Shown here: piece after piece, positions 39,501 to 49,120 of the stretch
Position numbering within the stretch: position 1 is the first letter of the stretch
Layout: each line of letters opens with the position of its first letter
DNA from: Hydractinia symbiolongicarpus
Taxonomy: Eukaryota; Cnidaria; Hydrozoa; Anthoathecata; Hydractiniidae
Length of the DNA: 64,000 bases
NCBI RefSeq assembly: GCF_029227915.1
Contig: NC_079884.1
Coordinates: forward strand, 11,656,001 to 11,720,000
Direction of reading: 5' to 3'
Translations under genes and position numbers: made by a program
The notes under the pieces: generated by a model
What the model was told of the DNA's origin: nothing
Seen by the model: only the letters and a program-made list of their open reading frames with translations
Databases searched by the model: none

Positions 39501-42437
39501 AAATCATAATTTCATACCTTCTCATTTATCCACAACAATAGTTCATCAACAACTAAATAATAGTTGACCCTTTTTTGGATAAAAACCAGCATGACACTTT
39601 TTTCTTTTGACTTTTGCAAAAGCAATGCCCACAAAACTTTCAATTCCTCAATACGTTGCTATAATACAAAGTGAGCGCGGTAAAATTCCTTTGAAAATTC
39701 AAAAAAATTGTTAGCATGTTAGTATTGGTTGTACTTGAAAGTTTATTATACTTCACCTTCACAAAATCAGCAGCATAATGTTCTTCATTGATCATCTCAT
39801 TACCATTATGTTCAATAGATTCCATCATAAACGCATGAGCTTGAACCTCTGCCTCAAATGTTGCATGCTTCTGGATTTTTACCTAAATAAATTCATAAAA
39901 TCAATTGATGTCCAACAAAACACGTACACTTTTAAATAGTGCGTCAGTGAAGATTGTTTCCTCTAAATTTTTTTAAAATAATTAGTCTTGCCTTCACTTA
40001 GGCTACTCCAACTTAATTAGTTGTTCAACCGGCCGGCCGACCGTAATTTTTTTGAAAACAAAAATTTTTTTTTGAAACAACAACACATTGTCTCATCTCA
40101 TTTCGTGAAAATATGAGCTTAAAAGATAATCAATGATGTTATACTTTGTTGGTTGATAGATAGATAGATAGATGTGCATATTTTACATGGCTAGCCTCAC
40201 AAATATCGAGGGATATACCCTGTCTATTATTTCCAGGAGGGGCCATGGCGTAGATGGAGAGTCCTAGAGTATTTAATGCTCATTTTGAGCTACACAGACC
40301 CAATTAGAGCCCGCGCTCTACTAGACAACTCCCGGCAACATCCAACGGCCCACACAGTGTGCCATCTTCCCAATTTCCCTCACATGGCTTGGGTTAACCC
40401 GGGGCTATGGTAACATTCACTCGCCCATGTTGAATCGCCGTCAAGAGGAATCGAACCCCGGTCTCCCGCACAGAGTACGAGAGCTATAACCACTAATCTA
40501 CGGCGCCACATAACCACTAATCTACGGCGCCACATAACCACTAATCTACGGCGCCACAAAATTAGCTACTTTCGCTAAAAATAGTGAAAAAAACAAGACA
40601 GATTATTATCGTAGCACCCTCCTTCGTTATGATTATATATATATATATATGTTTGAAATTACACTAGACAAAATGTAATACTGCAAGACTTTAGTTGATA
40701 CCATTTAGGAAAAATAATAAAATCAAGGTAGAATATGTTTGTCGTAACACCCTCCTCCATTATGAATTTTAAAAAAATAATTTAAATGCTGGGACTTTAA
40801 ATATTGTCAACTAAATTATAGTCTCAAAAATATTTTGCACTTAAATTTAGAGTTTCTTATACGACTGTGTAAAACACATTAAATAAACACCTATTTTTTT
40901 TATTAAAATCACTTGTCTGTTTTTTTATCATTTAAGTGGGTGAAGAATAACTTGCTGTATAACTTTCAAAACATCACAAGTACATTCTGTATAACTTTCC
41001 CTTTATAACAAAAAAATATTAACTGCGTGCGTGATGCAAAATACAGAGAAAAATGTGCCTGTCGTAACACCCTCCTCCGTTGTTATTTTTTAGTATTATT
41101 ATTTTTGTTGTTCCAATCATATATTCTCAATAAAATTATTATTATTTTGCTGACTGACTGACCGTAACCTATCGTCAACTTCACTTTAATTTAACAAAAG
41201 CACATTACAGCAAAAACAAATCACTTTTCACTCACTAGTGTTTTTATTGTCTGTTTAACAAAAATTGTTTCCTCAGAAAATTATTTTTTAATTAATTGGT
41301 CTTGGGACAGTTTCATGGATTTTCCTCAAAGAATTAATTTTATATCCCCAAAAATAGAACACAAAAAAACATAATGATGCTTGCATGTTAATTGTTCTCA
41401 AAGTAAAATCTCAGTGTTACACAAAAGTGGCTCACAGTGGAAACAATTACTATAACTATACTATAACTATAAGTTTTTGTGATTTTCTGGGCTGGCCCTT
41501 TTAAATATTCATTATTATTATATATCAAGTGGAAAAAAAAATAAACTGAAATTCTTCTAACTTTTTCTTAAGAAAAAGAAGTGTTTTTTATAGTACTTCA
41601 TCTCCCTAAAATCCAATTACTTTAGTTCTTAAACGGATTTTAGCATTCTGTTTAATATTTCTGATAGCAACATAAGAGTCATTCAGAGTATTTCTTATTT
41701 TTTAGAATCACATAAAAAAACTCAAAATTACTAAAAATATGATTCATAGGAAGATAAAGGATAACAGTTGGAAGATAAAGGAGTTAATAAAAATTATATA
41801 TAAGTTACTTATCAAGTTATTTATCTTATTAAAAAACATAAAAAACAGAACTTCGCTACCACATAGTTAGTTCATTTTAATTTTTATACTTTTTTAAATA
41901 ATTCTTTGAGAGTCATTTGTGGTGAATCTTTTACAGGCATTGTTCGAGACTATGCAGGTTTTTTCGGGCAAATACCTGAATTTTTTCAAACCGCTGAACT
42001 CGCCCGCACTTTTTACGGCGTATGTGGATTATCGGCACCCTCATGTCTATGCGGCTTTTTCCAAAACGCCGAACTTGCCCGAAAACGTGGGCACATTTTT
42101 TCGGCGTATGACGCATATGCGGCTTATTGGCATCCTCGTCACTAGTTTTTGATTAAAAATAAATAGTGGGCATTCAAACCTGTAAATTAACAGGGTCCTT
42201 GTAAGATTCATCAGATGCTACCAAGAGCTTTTCATTAATCCATAGTTCAACTTCATCTGCATCTCTCTTGAACTGAAACAATTTCCTTGCATCTTCTAAC
42301 CGCTTTCTTCTCTGTTGGGTAGCAAGTTTAAACTCAGCATAGCGTCGCAATACTTGATCTCTTCTATTTTCTATATCTTCAACAGTTTCTAAAAGTTTAA
42401 TCTCCGTTTTAGGAGTATCATTTTGGACTTGTTCCAT
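19721..42437 (-). CDS. SPTAN1: alpha-spectrin (non-erythroid SPTAN1 type), complete 56-exon gene model
   Basis: This is a membrane-skeleton scaffold that pairs with beta-spectrin and cross-links actin. The model is 7299 nt (2432 residues; 2413 without candidate cassette exon 44). Every junction is GT-AG and phase-consistent. It has a partial N-terminal repeat, about 20 triple-helical repeats of roughly 106 residues, an SH3 domain and C-terminal EF-hands. Exons in order: 42180-42437, 39757-39882, 39518-39658, 39311-39394, 39079-39183, 38745-38836, 37697-37841, 37497-37613, 37345-37409, 37069-37177, 36712-36951, 35969-36079, 35799-35876, 35574-35729, 34931-35135, 34612-34724, 34200-34268, 33864-34107, 33732-33784, 33582-33651, 33270-33337, 33010-33159, 32661-32753, 32306-32586, 32062-32176, 31823-31906, 31430-31534, 31247-31338, 30949-31093, 30345-30526, 30152-30251, 29874-30022, 29522-29705, 29114-29217, 28820-28982, 28586-28670, 27873-28057, 27405-27619, 26342-26440, 25816-26058, 25464-25695, 25122-25281, 24757-24833, 24572-24628, 23799-23935, 23652-23724, 23464-23580, 23239-23354, 23042-23105, 22774-22886, 22625-22679, 22438-22532, 21443-21598, 21011-21157, 20356-20506, 19721-19846. 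Vertebrate landmarks such as [23 protein letters not shown] and [14 protein letters not shown] are kept. Confidence 0.96.
21737..22335. repeat. 36-bp minisatellite in an alpha-spectrin intron
   Basis: About 16-17 copies of a 36-bp unit carrying CATACTGAAGCAATACACTG and CCTTCAAACTTTCA lie between exons 53 and 52. Variants swap CACCCA and CATACA, and CTTCAAAC and CTTTATAC. The 36-bp period keeps frames open on both strands, giving 12-residue repeats that look coding but are intronic. Confidence 0.93.
24572..24628 (-). CDS. SPTAN1: candidate 57-bp cassette exon of alpha-spectrin (exon 44)
   Basis: Between the exon ending LLTKQ (24757) and the exon starting DTFDAG (23935), vertebrate alpha-II spectrin has no extra residues. 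Here an isolated segment has a good acceptor (TATTTACAG), a good donor (CAG before GTTTGT) and an open, phase-0 length of 19 codons. It would insert [19 protein letters not shown], which is strongly basic, inside a triple-helical repeat. Skipping it keeps the frame, so it behaves like an alternative cassette exon. No transcript evidence is available to me. Confidence 0.55.
26475..27210. repeat. about 20-24-bp minisatellite in an alpha-spectrin intron
   Basis: Roughly 33 copies of a variable unit, approximately CCATGAAAAAGTGTTGTACC plus CG, lie between exons 39 and 38. Unit length varies with the A run, so reading frames drift, unlike the two other minisatellites. The long minus-strand frames rich in FHGG and NTF are artefacts of the repeat. 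Confidence 0.93.
32306..32586 (-). CDS. SPTAN1: alpha-spectrin SH3 exon (24)
   Basis: The exon carries the SH3 domain that interrupts the central spectrin repeat. It reads [12 protein letters not shown], then GQILTLLN, then REWWKVE, then [14 protein letters not shown]. The WW pair, the Pro and Tyr of the ligand groove and the GFVP strand are retained. The usual ALYDY start is VIQDY here, which loses the first aromatic. The following residues [15 protein letters not shown] re-enter the triple-helical repeat. Confidence 0.96.
32757..32962. repeat. A/C-rich low-complexity tract (AAAC, AAAT runs)
   Basis: A purely intronic A-rich tract with AAACAAAC and AAATAAAT runs lies between alpha-spectrin exons 23 and 22. 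The F- and L-rich minus-strand frame across it is spurious. Confidence 0.9.
40149..40560 (-). mobile_element. tRNA-derived SINE, copy 1, with triplicated head
   Basis: On the minus strand the head reads GGCGCCGTAGATTAGTGGTT, with an A box, then GGGGTTCGATTCC, a B box. These are the pol III promoter pattern of tRNAs. The body continues to a (TCTA)n tail, which is (GATA)n on the plus strand near 40156. The first 24 bp of the head are present three times in tandem at about 40487-40558. The body is shared with 42.9-44.1 kb and 46.3-46.5 kb. Confidence 0.8.
40607..41085 (+). repeat. thrice-repeated GTCGTAACACCCTCCTCCGT motif
   Basis: Near-identical 20-mers occur at about 40609, 40741 and 41061, each preceded by an A-rich stretch and followed by TTATGA or TTGTTA. 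Spacing is irregular (about 130 and 320 bp). They may be the boundaries of small repeats or a conserved intronic signal; the function is unknown. Confidence 0.6.
41935..42145 (+). repeat. dispersed repeat arm, inverted partner at 44.3 kb
   Basis: GCATTGTTC, CTATGCAGGTTTTT and CGCCCGCACTTTT blocks recur in reverse complement at 44278-44530. Both copies have repeated CGGCTTATTGGCA or TGGCTTATTGGCA strings. Locally GC-rich, frame-shared sequence makes misleading open frames here. Confidence 0.6.
42180..42437 (-). CDS. SPTAN1: alpha-spectrin first coding exon (partial repeat 0)
   Basis: The ATG at 42437 opens [12 protein letters not shown] and then [19 protein letters not shown]. This matches the N-terminal half-helix that pairs with beta-spectrin during tetramer formation. 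The exon ends SYKDPVNLQ at a GTTTGA donor. The frame extends upstream without an ATG. An AG (42449-42448) after an AT-rich tract lies just upstream and could be a 3' splice site for a 5'-UTR intron or a leader. Confidence 0.9.
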
Positions 42438-42920
42438 ATTACTCAAGCTAAATTTATTTTTATTTTTAGTGTCGTCCACACCTTTATTTCTTATATATAT
42501 CGTAGCTGGCTGCAGATTTTGATTTTCAACAACATCTGTTTGCGTACGGAAAAGAGTTCTATTTTCTTCCCCCGGCTAACTATAATATTAGTGACGATAT
42601 AGGCAAACTTTAGTGGTAATCCGGGTGTCTAATCGTGAAAAGTTCTGCTTTAATATGAGTTCGAGTAAGCGAAGCACAAAATTTGCAAGTAATGGCGGCT
42701 GGACTCTTCCAGGAATTCCATGTTTTCTGTTTATCTTTATCTTATCCTGTTTTAGTAACTTAACTCAGGCTATAATATTTGGTAGCCATATCATTTTTAT
42801 TATTATTATTATTAGCTAGCTATGATTTTATTTGAAATTACTTGTTTCTATCGTGTGTTTGGCTCGCAGCAGGGAAGAATCTGTGAATAGAATAGCTAAG
42901 GTATTAGTTGTGCGACGAAA

Positions 42921-44140
42921 CAGTAGATAGATATATAGATGTGCATATTTTACATGGCTAGCCTTACAAATATTAAGGGTTATAGCTACCCGACTACTAT
43001 TTCCAGGATAGCCATGGAGGGGCCATGGTTTAATATAGGATACCTACAGTACTGTAAAAAGGTATCTTAACATCGAGGAACGCGTATCTTGTTTGTAGTT
43101 TGTATCGTTTCAAAGAAGTTTGTATGAGAAGTTGCGTATACGAAGTTCGTTTATTATAATTGGACTATTATCTAAAGTATTTATATTTAAATTTATTTAA
43201 CAATTATAAAGTTTATTTCGTTATACGAAGTTCGTTTATTTTATTTGAACTTATTAGGTTTTTATATTTAAATATTTTTTACAAATGACAAAATTTGTTT
43301 ATTAACGAAGTTCTTTTAACAAATATTATTCACGCTTATTACGCGTCTTATTATAAGAAAAACTTTCAAAATAAACTCACTGCGTCTTGTTATAAAAAAG
43401 CTAAACTTTACTTTATGAAAATTAAATAATAAGTTTAAATAATATTGCTTGCGCGATAGAAATGCTTTTTTAGATCGCATTTTAAAAACTTAAAAACGAA
43501 GAACGGCGATAGAAAAGCTTTTTTAGATCGCATTTTAAGAACTTAAGAACGAAGAACGGCGATAGAAATGTTTTTTTAGATTGCATTTTAAAATCTTAAG
43601 AATTATTCAAGGCTCGAAATGTCGATTTTTAACAAACAAAAAAAAAGAATGATTCTTATATAAAAATGTGTGTAAACTAACATTGTTTTAGGCCTCCAGA
43701 TAAACCCAGCGAAAATATTTAATTTACTTTTTATTACTTTCGTCGAAAGTCAGGCAACTTTGTTTAACTTTATTCACACAAGAATTATTATTCCTAAATT
43801 ATCATAGAAAAAAAGAAACTCTTTTAAGCATTGTTTTGTTTCGTTTGAAGTTCAGTATTTAATTTAAAATAAGTATTATAATGCAATTTACGTCATTGAG
43901 TAGTACTACGCGATAGATCGAGCCTATCGCGACATCCTGATAGACGCGATATGATTCACTTCATTCGAGACAAAAATATGCTCAAAAAGCTATCGCGTAT
44001 CGTTCGCGTCGCGCACAATAGAGGATCGCGACGTTAAGATACCTTTTTACAATACTGTAGCGTATTTAATGCTCATTTTGAGCTACACAGACTTGTAATT
44101 AGTGTCTCTATCAGACACCTTCGGTTAACCTGGGGCTAAT
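42921..44140 (-). mobile_element. SINE copy 2, split by a MITE and missing its tRNA head
   Basis: The left part (about 42921-43044) and right part (about 44060-44140) match consecutive stretches of SINE copy 1: GTGCATATTTTACATGGCTA and TTTCCAGGA, then GTATTTAATGCTCATTTTGA. The match breaks exactly at the MITE ends. Beyond 44140 similarity stops, so the tRNA-like promoter end is lost. Confidence 0.75.
43047..44057. mobile_element. Tc1/mariner-like MITE, 1011 bp, with TA target duplication
   Basis: Terminal inverted repeats of about 29 bp begin CAGTAYTGTAAAAAGGTATC, with only two mismatches between ends. TA flanks both sides (43045-43046 and 44058-44059). SINE copy 1 at 40.2 kb gives the empty site: CCTAG there becomes CCTA, the element, then TAG. 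Inside are three tandem copies of about 57 bp, with GAACGGCGATAGAAA and TTTTTTAGATCGCATTTTA, at about 43454-43610, and repeated ACGAAGTTCGTTTATT strings. No transposase is encoded. Confidence 0.85.
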
Positions 44141-44277
44141 ATGACCTATGAAACTTTCTAAAATAACAAACAGTGAATAAGCAGGCATTATAATTAGCGG
44201 ACAATTCTATTTGCACAAAATAAACTTTACCCCCTAAATTTTTTCTTCTAATTATTGGACAAAAGAAACGAGGATGT

Positions 44278-44530
44278 ATAAGCCGCATACGCCATTAAAA
44301 GTGCGGGCGTTTTCGGGAAAGGTCGTATTTACCCGTAATTTGCTCGTAAAAACCTGCATAGACCTGAACAATGCCCGAAAAAAGCTCTTTCTTCAACTGT
44401 CCAACAAGGAATTGCATTTCAGGAATGATCCGGACGAGTTCGGGAAAGTGCGGGTGGTTTCGGAGGACAACCACCAATTTAATTCAAAATGTCGCCCTTT
44501 ATGCGTGCGTTTGTGGCTTATTGGCACCCT
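44278..44530 (-). repeat. dispersed repeat, inverted partner of 41.9 kb
   Basis: It begins TAAGCCGCATACGCC and ends with the loose complement TGGCTTATTGGCACC, so it has short inverted ends of its own. The middle matches 41935-42000 in reverse complement. It is probably a small palindromic element. The 111-codon frame across it has no recognisable domain. Confidence 0.55.
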
Positions 44531-46280
44531 CTACAAAAAAAAAAACATATTCTTCATTTTGAACACTTCTTTCTCATATCATTGTTTAACTCGAGTTCTT
44601 GACCTATGACCTTAACACATTCAATTGCCTTATGTGGTTCTTGGAGGGTTATGAAACAGGAATTTCCAGTCCATATTCTACACCCCTGCTGTTCTAACGT
44701 TTTCCAGTGACATTGCAGCATGCTGTAGAATTAGGGGAGATCTAAAAACTTACAAGCTGCCTTGAGAAGTTGAGTGGCATATGTTCAACTATTTTTTTAT
44801 CCACAAGGTCACAGGGATAAACGGCTACTGCAAACTTGTCATGTTTATTTTATTTTCATGCTTATGGCCCAAATAGTCTTCATCAATTATAGGAGACCAG
44901 ACATCTTTATAATCATGAAATCCTAGCACATAAAGGTTGAATAAAACTTTAAAATTGCTGGACAAGCTATTCCACGTCATTGGCATGAGAAAACAAGATT
45001 CAAGTTCTTTAAATGCGCTTTCTGTATTAAGCGCAAGTGAGCCTCAAACTCTATTATTGCACATCCCTTATCTGGTCTAAAATTACTGATGACAGAAAAT
45101 GTCAAAATTAGGACCGTAAGCAAAATTTACAAGTGTGATGTTAATATTTGCAAGTGTGATTCACACTTAACTATTTTTTGTTTATCACAACGTTATATGT
45201 TATTTAAGCTGTATAGAAATGAATTTTGTAAAACGTATTTACCACAGGTGCAAGGTTGAACAATGTTGAACGCGATGATGTGTTGGCAGATTCGCTATAT
45301 GTTTTTGGCATTAAATATATTTCTAGACATTCTTGATTTCTCTTTCCCCTTTTAGAAAGATTTTTTAAACTTTAATCAACATGTTTTTTTTTGGTATTAC
45401 ACCTAACCTCTCCCATGTTCTGGTTATATTTAACTTGCATGGGTGGGCACTCTACTCGCAGTATTCTGTGACGATGAAGGTCGGACTGACTTGTGGCGTG
45501 GTTCCAAATGGTCTTCCGTTTTTCGTTCGAGTCTCAGTGTAATGCACCAGTCGAGCATAAGAGTGTCGGCATAAAGGAAAGTGGGCGACTTTAATGTTCT
45601 CTATACTTTTTAAACAAATCAATCACGAAGAAATGAATGTTATGTAATAGCCTTTTTCATCGCTCTATAATATTTTAGAAAAAGAAAAAATTCACGAGTG
45701 CGATAAAAAGCACTGGTAAATCATTTTACGAGTGTGCGGGCGAGTGTGCGTGCGATCACACTTGTCTCAAGGAATGGCCTGCTTTAAGTATAGATCACAT
45801 TTTCACTAAATGTCTAACAAATATTATTCTAAGTAACTTAGCTATACTTCAAGGATGTATAATCAAAATTTAGCCTGTAGCAACTGATGTTAATATCTGG
45901 TTACAATGATTTTGGGTTTCTAAAAGGCGTGATGTTTGCTTGATCACGTTTGTTAGAGATCTACGATTGTGACTATTCTAGTCACGTTGGCTGATATTTT
46001 GAAACTGACAGTTATGATTGTTAAAGTTCAAAACATGCTTTTTCGTGTGTTTGGATTGTTTCTAAACTAGCGCATCAATAGGGAGTTTATGTTCTGCTAT
46101 AAAATCGAAGATTTAACTTTATTACTCATCCTTCTATAAATACTTTTTTCACATTTGTTTGTATTTCTAAAGATATAACTGGATTATTGTGATAAGACCT
46201 CTGTGCTTAATTGCATTAAAACTGCTATCCCAGTGATTGTGGAAGCCGGCAAAGAAATCTAGTAAAGTCACAGAAACATA

Positions 46281-46530
46281 ATATAGATAGATAGATATGC
46301 ATATTTTACGTGGCCACCCCTGCAATTATTTTTGGATGTACCCCTTCTCTATTAATTCCAGGAGGCTTAGATGGGAATGACTCTACCACACAACTCCTTG
46401 CAACATCCAATGGGTCCCCACAGTTCCCTCGCATGGTTGGGGTTAACCTGGGGTTATGTCGAAACCTGGGGTTATGTTGAACCCCAATCTGCTAAACTAA
46501 TAGTTAAAACCGCTAAGCTACACAGTCACA
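46281..46530 (-). mobile_element. tRNA-derived SINE, copy 3
   Basis: On the minus strand the head reads GTGTAGCTTAGCGGTTTTAA, a good pol III A box, followed by GGGGTTCAACATAACCCC near the B-box position. It ends in a (TCTA)n tail (GATAGATAGATA at 46281-46296 on the plus strand). The body shares TGCATATTTTACRTGGC and TTCCAGGAGG with copies 1 and 2. Confidence 0.75.
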
Positions 46531-47050
46531 TATATTAAGAATCACCATACAATATTTTCAAAGCAACTTTCTACCCATTTTTCATTGATTCCATTCTTCT
46601 TTTGTAAAATTTAGAACAGAAATGTTGACATCAACATAAAAATACGAAATTAAGACTTTTTTAAGCATATGATAGACTACAACGTGTAATCTGTAAATTA
46701 CGATGCATTTAACCATTCTTTTTATTATTAATTTGAGCTCTGTCCAATGGTGGATTATTTATTAAAATCACTTAATGTTACATAAATGGAATGTACTAAA
46801 CAAAATTGCATTGTATGTTTGTATGACCTAGAAAATTTATGTTTAAAAAACCACCTTGTGCATCTGGATACTTTCTGCATTTGCCACGCATGCACTTAAA
46901 TCTAATCGTAAAGCCTCATTTTCCCTTAAAATTTTGAGGCAATGTATAGGATGTACCAATTTTTGACTAGCAGACATTGTTTATTAATTAAATTGTAATT
47001 TTTAAGACTACGAAGTAGCTTTTGTGCATGTAATTTTTCATCATTTGTTG

Positions 47051-47071
47051 ATTTTTTTACTTTTTTCCTAG
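47051..47071 (+). promoter_or_regulatory. strong 3' splice site just upstream of the RAD51 ATG
   Basis: A pyrimidine-rich tract ending TTTTTTCCTAG lies 18 bases before the start codon. No matching upstream donor is identifiable, so it marks either a 5'-UTR intron or a spliced-leader addition site. Confidence 0.5.
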
Positions 47072-47089
47072 TTCAATTTTATATACAAA

Positions 47090-48100
47090 ATGGCTACAGC
47101 AATGCAAGAACGACAAGGAGAAGAAGAAGAAGAAGATTGTGGTCCAATATTAGTGAGTAAGCTTGAACAACATGGAATAAGTACAAGTGATATAAAAAAG
47201 CTGTCTGAAGCTGGGTTTTATACAGTCGAATCCTTAGCATACACGCCAAAGAAGACATTGTTAGCTATCAAAGGAATAAGTGAAGCAAAAGCTGATAAAA
47301 TATTGAATGAAGTTGTTAAATTAGTACCCATGGGTTTTACTACTGCCACTGAATTTCATCAGAAGCGCTCTGAAATTATTCAAGTTACAACTGGTTCAAA
47401 AGAATTGGATAAATTATTACAAGGTGGTATAGAAACTGGATCTATTACTGAAATATTTGGCGAGTTTAGAACTGGTAAAACACAATTGTGTCATCAGCTA
47501 TGTGTTACCTGTCAGCTACCTGTAGATTGTGGTGGTGCTGAAGGTAAAGCCATGTATATTGACACAGAGGGCACATTTCGTCCTGAACGTTTGTTGGCAG
47601 TTGCTGAAAGATATGGCTTAAATGGACCTGAAGTGCTTGATAATGTTGCTTATGCACGTGCATATAACTCTGACCACCAAACCCAGTTACTTATACATGC
47701 ATCAGCAATGATGTCAGAATCTAGATATGCGTTAGTTATTGTTGACAGTGCTACCGCTTTATACCGAACAGATTATTCTGGTAGAGGCGAATTGTCTGCT
47801 AGGCAAATGCATTTGGCACGTTTTTTGCGCACATTACTTCGACTTGCTGACGAATATGGTGTTGCTGTTGTGATGACAAATCAGGTTGTTGCACAAGTTG
47901 ACGGAGCTTCAATGTTTCAATCTGATCCTAAAAAGCCAATTGGTGGACACATTATGGCTCATGCATCAACAACAAGACTGTACCTTCGAAAAGGACGTGG
48001 TGAAACTAGAATCTGTAAAATATACGATTCACCATGTCTGCCTGAAGCTGAAGCAATGTTTGCAATAAATCCAGATGGTATTGGTGATTCTAAAGACTAA
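47090..48100 (+). CDS. RAD51: RAD51 recombinase, complete, single coding exon
   Basis: The protein is 336 residues (human RAD51 has 339). It is an ATP-dependent recombinase that forms filaments on single-stranded DNA for strand exchange in double-strand-break repair and meiosis. A Glu-rich N-terminus is followed by a helix-hairpin-helix N-domain (about 25-75) with [12 protein letters not shown], and the FTTA polymerisation motif (83-86). Walker A is GEFRTGKT (124-131) and Walker B is LVIVD (215-219). The [33 protein letters not shown] and [11 protein letters not shown] blocks are intact. It lacks DMC1-specific features. All coding sequence lies in one exon, unusual for animal RAD51. AATAAA at about 48429-48434 is a plausible polyadenylation signal. 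Confidence 0.98.
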   Translation: MATAMQERQGEEEEEDCGPILVSKLEQHGISTSDIKKLSEAGFYTVESLAYTPKKTLLAIKGISEAKADKILNEVVKLVPMGFTTATEFHQKRSEIIQVTTGSKELDKLLQGGIETGSITEIFGEFRTGKTQLCHQLCVTCQLPVDCGGAEGKAMYIDTEGTFRPERLLAVAERYGLNGPEVLDNVAYARAYNSDHQTQLLIHASAMMSESRYALVIVDSATALYRTDYSGRGELSARQMHLARFLRTLLRLADEYGVAVVMTNQVVAQVDGASMFQSDPKKPIGGHIMAHASTTRLYLRKGRGETRICKIYDSPCLPEAEAMFAINPDGIGDSKD

Positions 48101-49120
48101 ATATACTTTTGTTTCTTGTGTTTAGTCACTTTAAAGGGTTCTTAAGTAGGTCTTGTGACGTAAAGATACTGCTAAATCATGTCTATATTTCACTTTTTGT
48201 ACATAGTCTATAAACTGGTTTGCTGTGTTTTATTGGTTTTGTTTATGTAAAATTAATGGCAATTTTTTTAAAAACTCTTTTATGCTTATATAGTTGTTTG
48301 AGGCATGAAAATTACTTTAGTATATGGCTGTTTTGTGCCTTTAAGCAAATATTTTTAAGAAAATGTTGTTACACTCAAGCCTTCTTCTTTTATGTGCTTT
48401 ACAGTTGCTTTAAATTTTGCATTGACTAAATAAAATTAGTAAGATGGATGACAATGTGTGTAAGTATAGGCATACCTTAATTTTAACTTTTAAGTGAAAT
48501 GTGTTTTAAAGTTATAGTTTTACTCATCATCCTGAGCAATTTTATAAATTTTTATGATTCAATACGTTTTTTAAAAAATTGCAGACCTTATTTTTGCGTT
48601 TGCATAGGGTCAAAAATCGCAAAAATTAACTTCGCAAAATAGAATATATATATTCTAAAGGAAATGATTTTACTTCCGAAGAAGTAAATCGACGAGTGGT
48701 TGTAAACTAAGTTTGTAGCTTTTGGAAACTGGAGAAACTAATCTAAGAAGGATCATGAAAACTCAGGGCATGTCAAGATTTTATTGCAATGTGACTAATA
48801 TTAGCATTGCTTTAAGCTCAAACCATCAAAATTACATTAACTTCCTGTATATATAATGTTTGTTTAATATACTAGTCGGGGAAAACAGTCTTTTTCGTAT
48901 CTGAAAGTCAGAAATAGTTGGTACCTTATTATTGTTTATATGCATATACACATTGCTACTTTTTTCAATGTCCAAAGTTTTGATATTGAAACATTTTTGC
49001 ACAAAAAGCATTTTATAAAATTGTATGTAAGTTTAAGTCGCTGGTACAGTCCTGTTAATCCTTTTATTGACTTATTTAGACGTTCTAAAGTAATAATTGT
49101 AACTTCCACATTCAGACAAA
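48101..49120 (+). other. RAD51 3' UTR and RAD51-NDUFB7 spacer
   Basis: No additional gene is supported. The likely RAD51 polyadenylation signal is at about 48429. The remainder is AT-rich. The NDUFB7 start is preceded by TAACTTCCACATTCAG, a 3' splice-site-like string ending five bases before the ATG. Confidence 0.5.

Larger units (their letters stand above)
39883..42179. other. alpha-spectrin intron 1, repeat-filled
   Basis: The largest intron of the gene (2.3 kb) holds a tRNA-derived SINE, a thrice-repeated GTCGTARCACCCTCCTYCRT motif and one arm of a dispersed inverted repeat at its 3' side. No additional coding exon was recognised. Confidence 0.7.
42438..47089. other. repeat-dense intergenic region between alpha-spectrin and RAD51
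   Basis: The two genes diverge here, so both promoters should be included. I see no further gene. Most recognisable sequence is mobile: two SINE copies, one MITE and one inverted-repeat arm. Confidence 0.6.

Noticed and set aside
41906-42152. Overlapping frames of 60-80 codons on both strands
   Set aside because: They lie in a GC-richer dispersed repeat inside alpha-spectrin intron 1, with no domain and an inverted copy at 44.3 kb.
45420-45620. Possible tRNA or SINE head with CGTTCGAGTC
   Set aside because: It is B-box-like only; there is no convincing A box, tail or second copy in the window.
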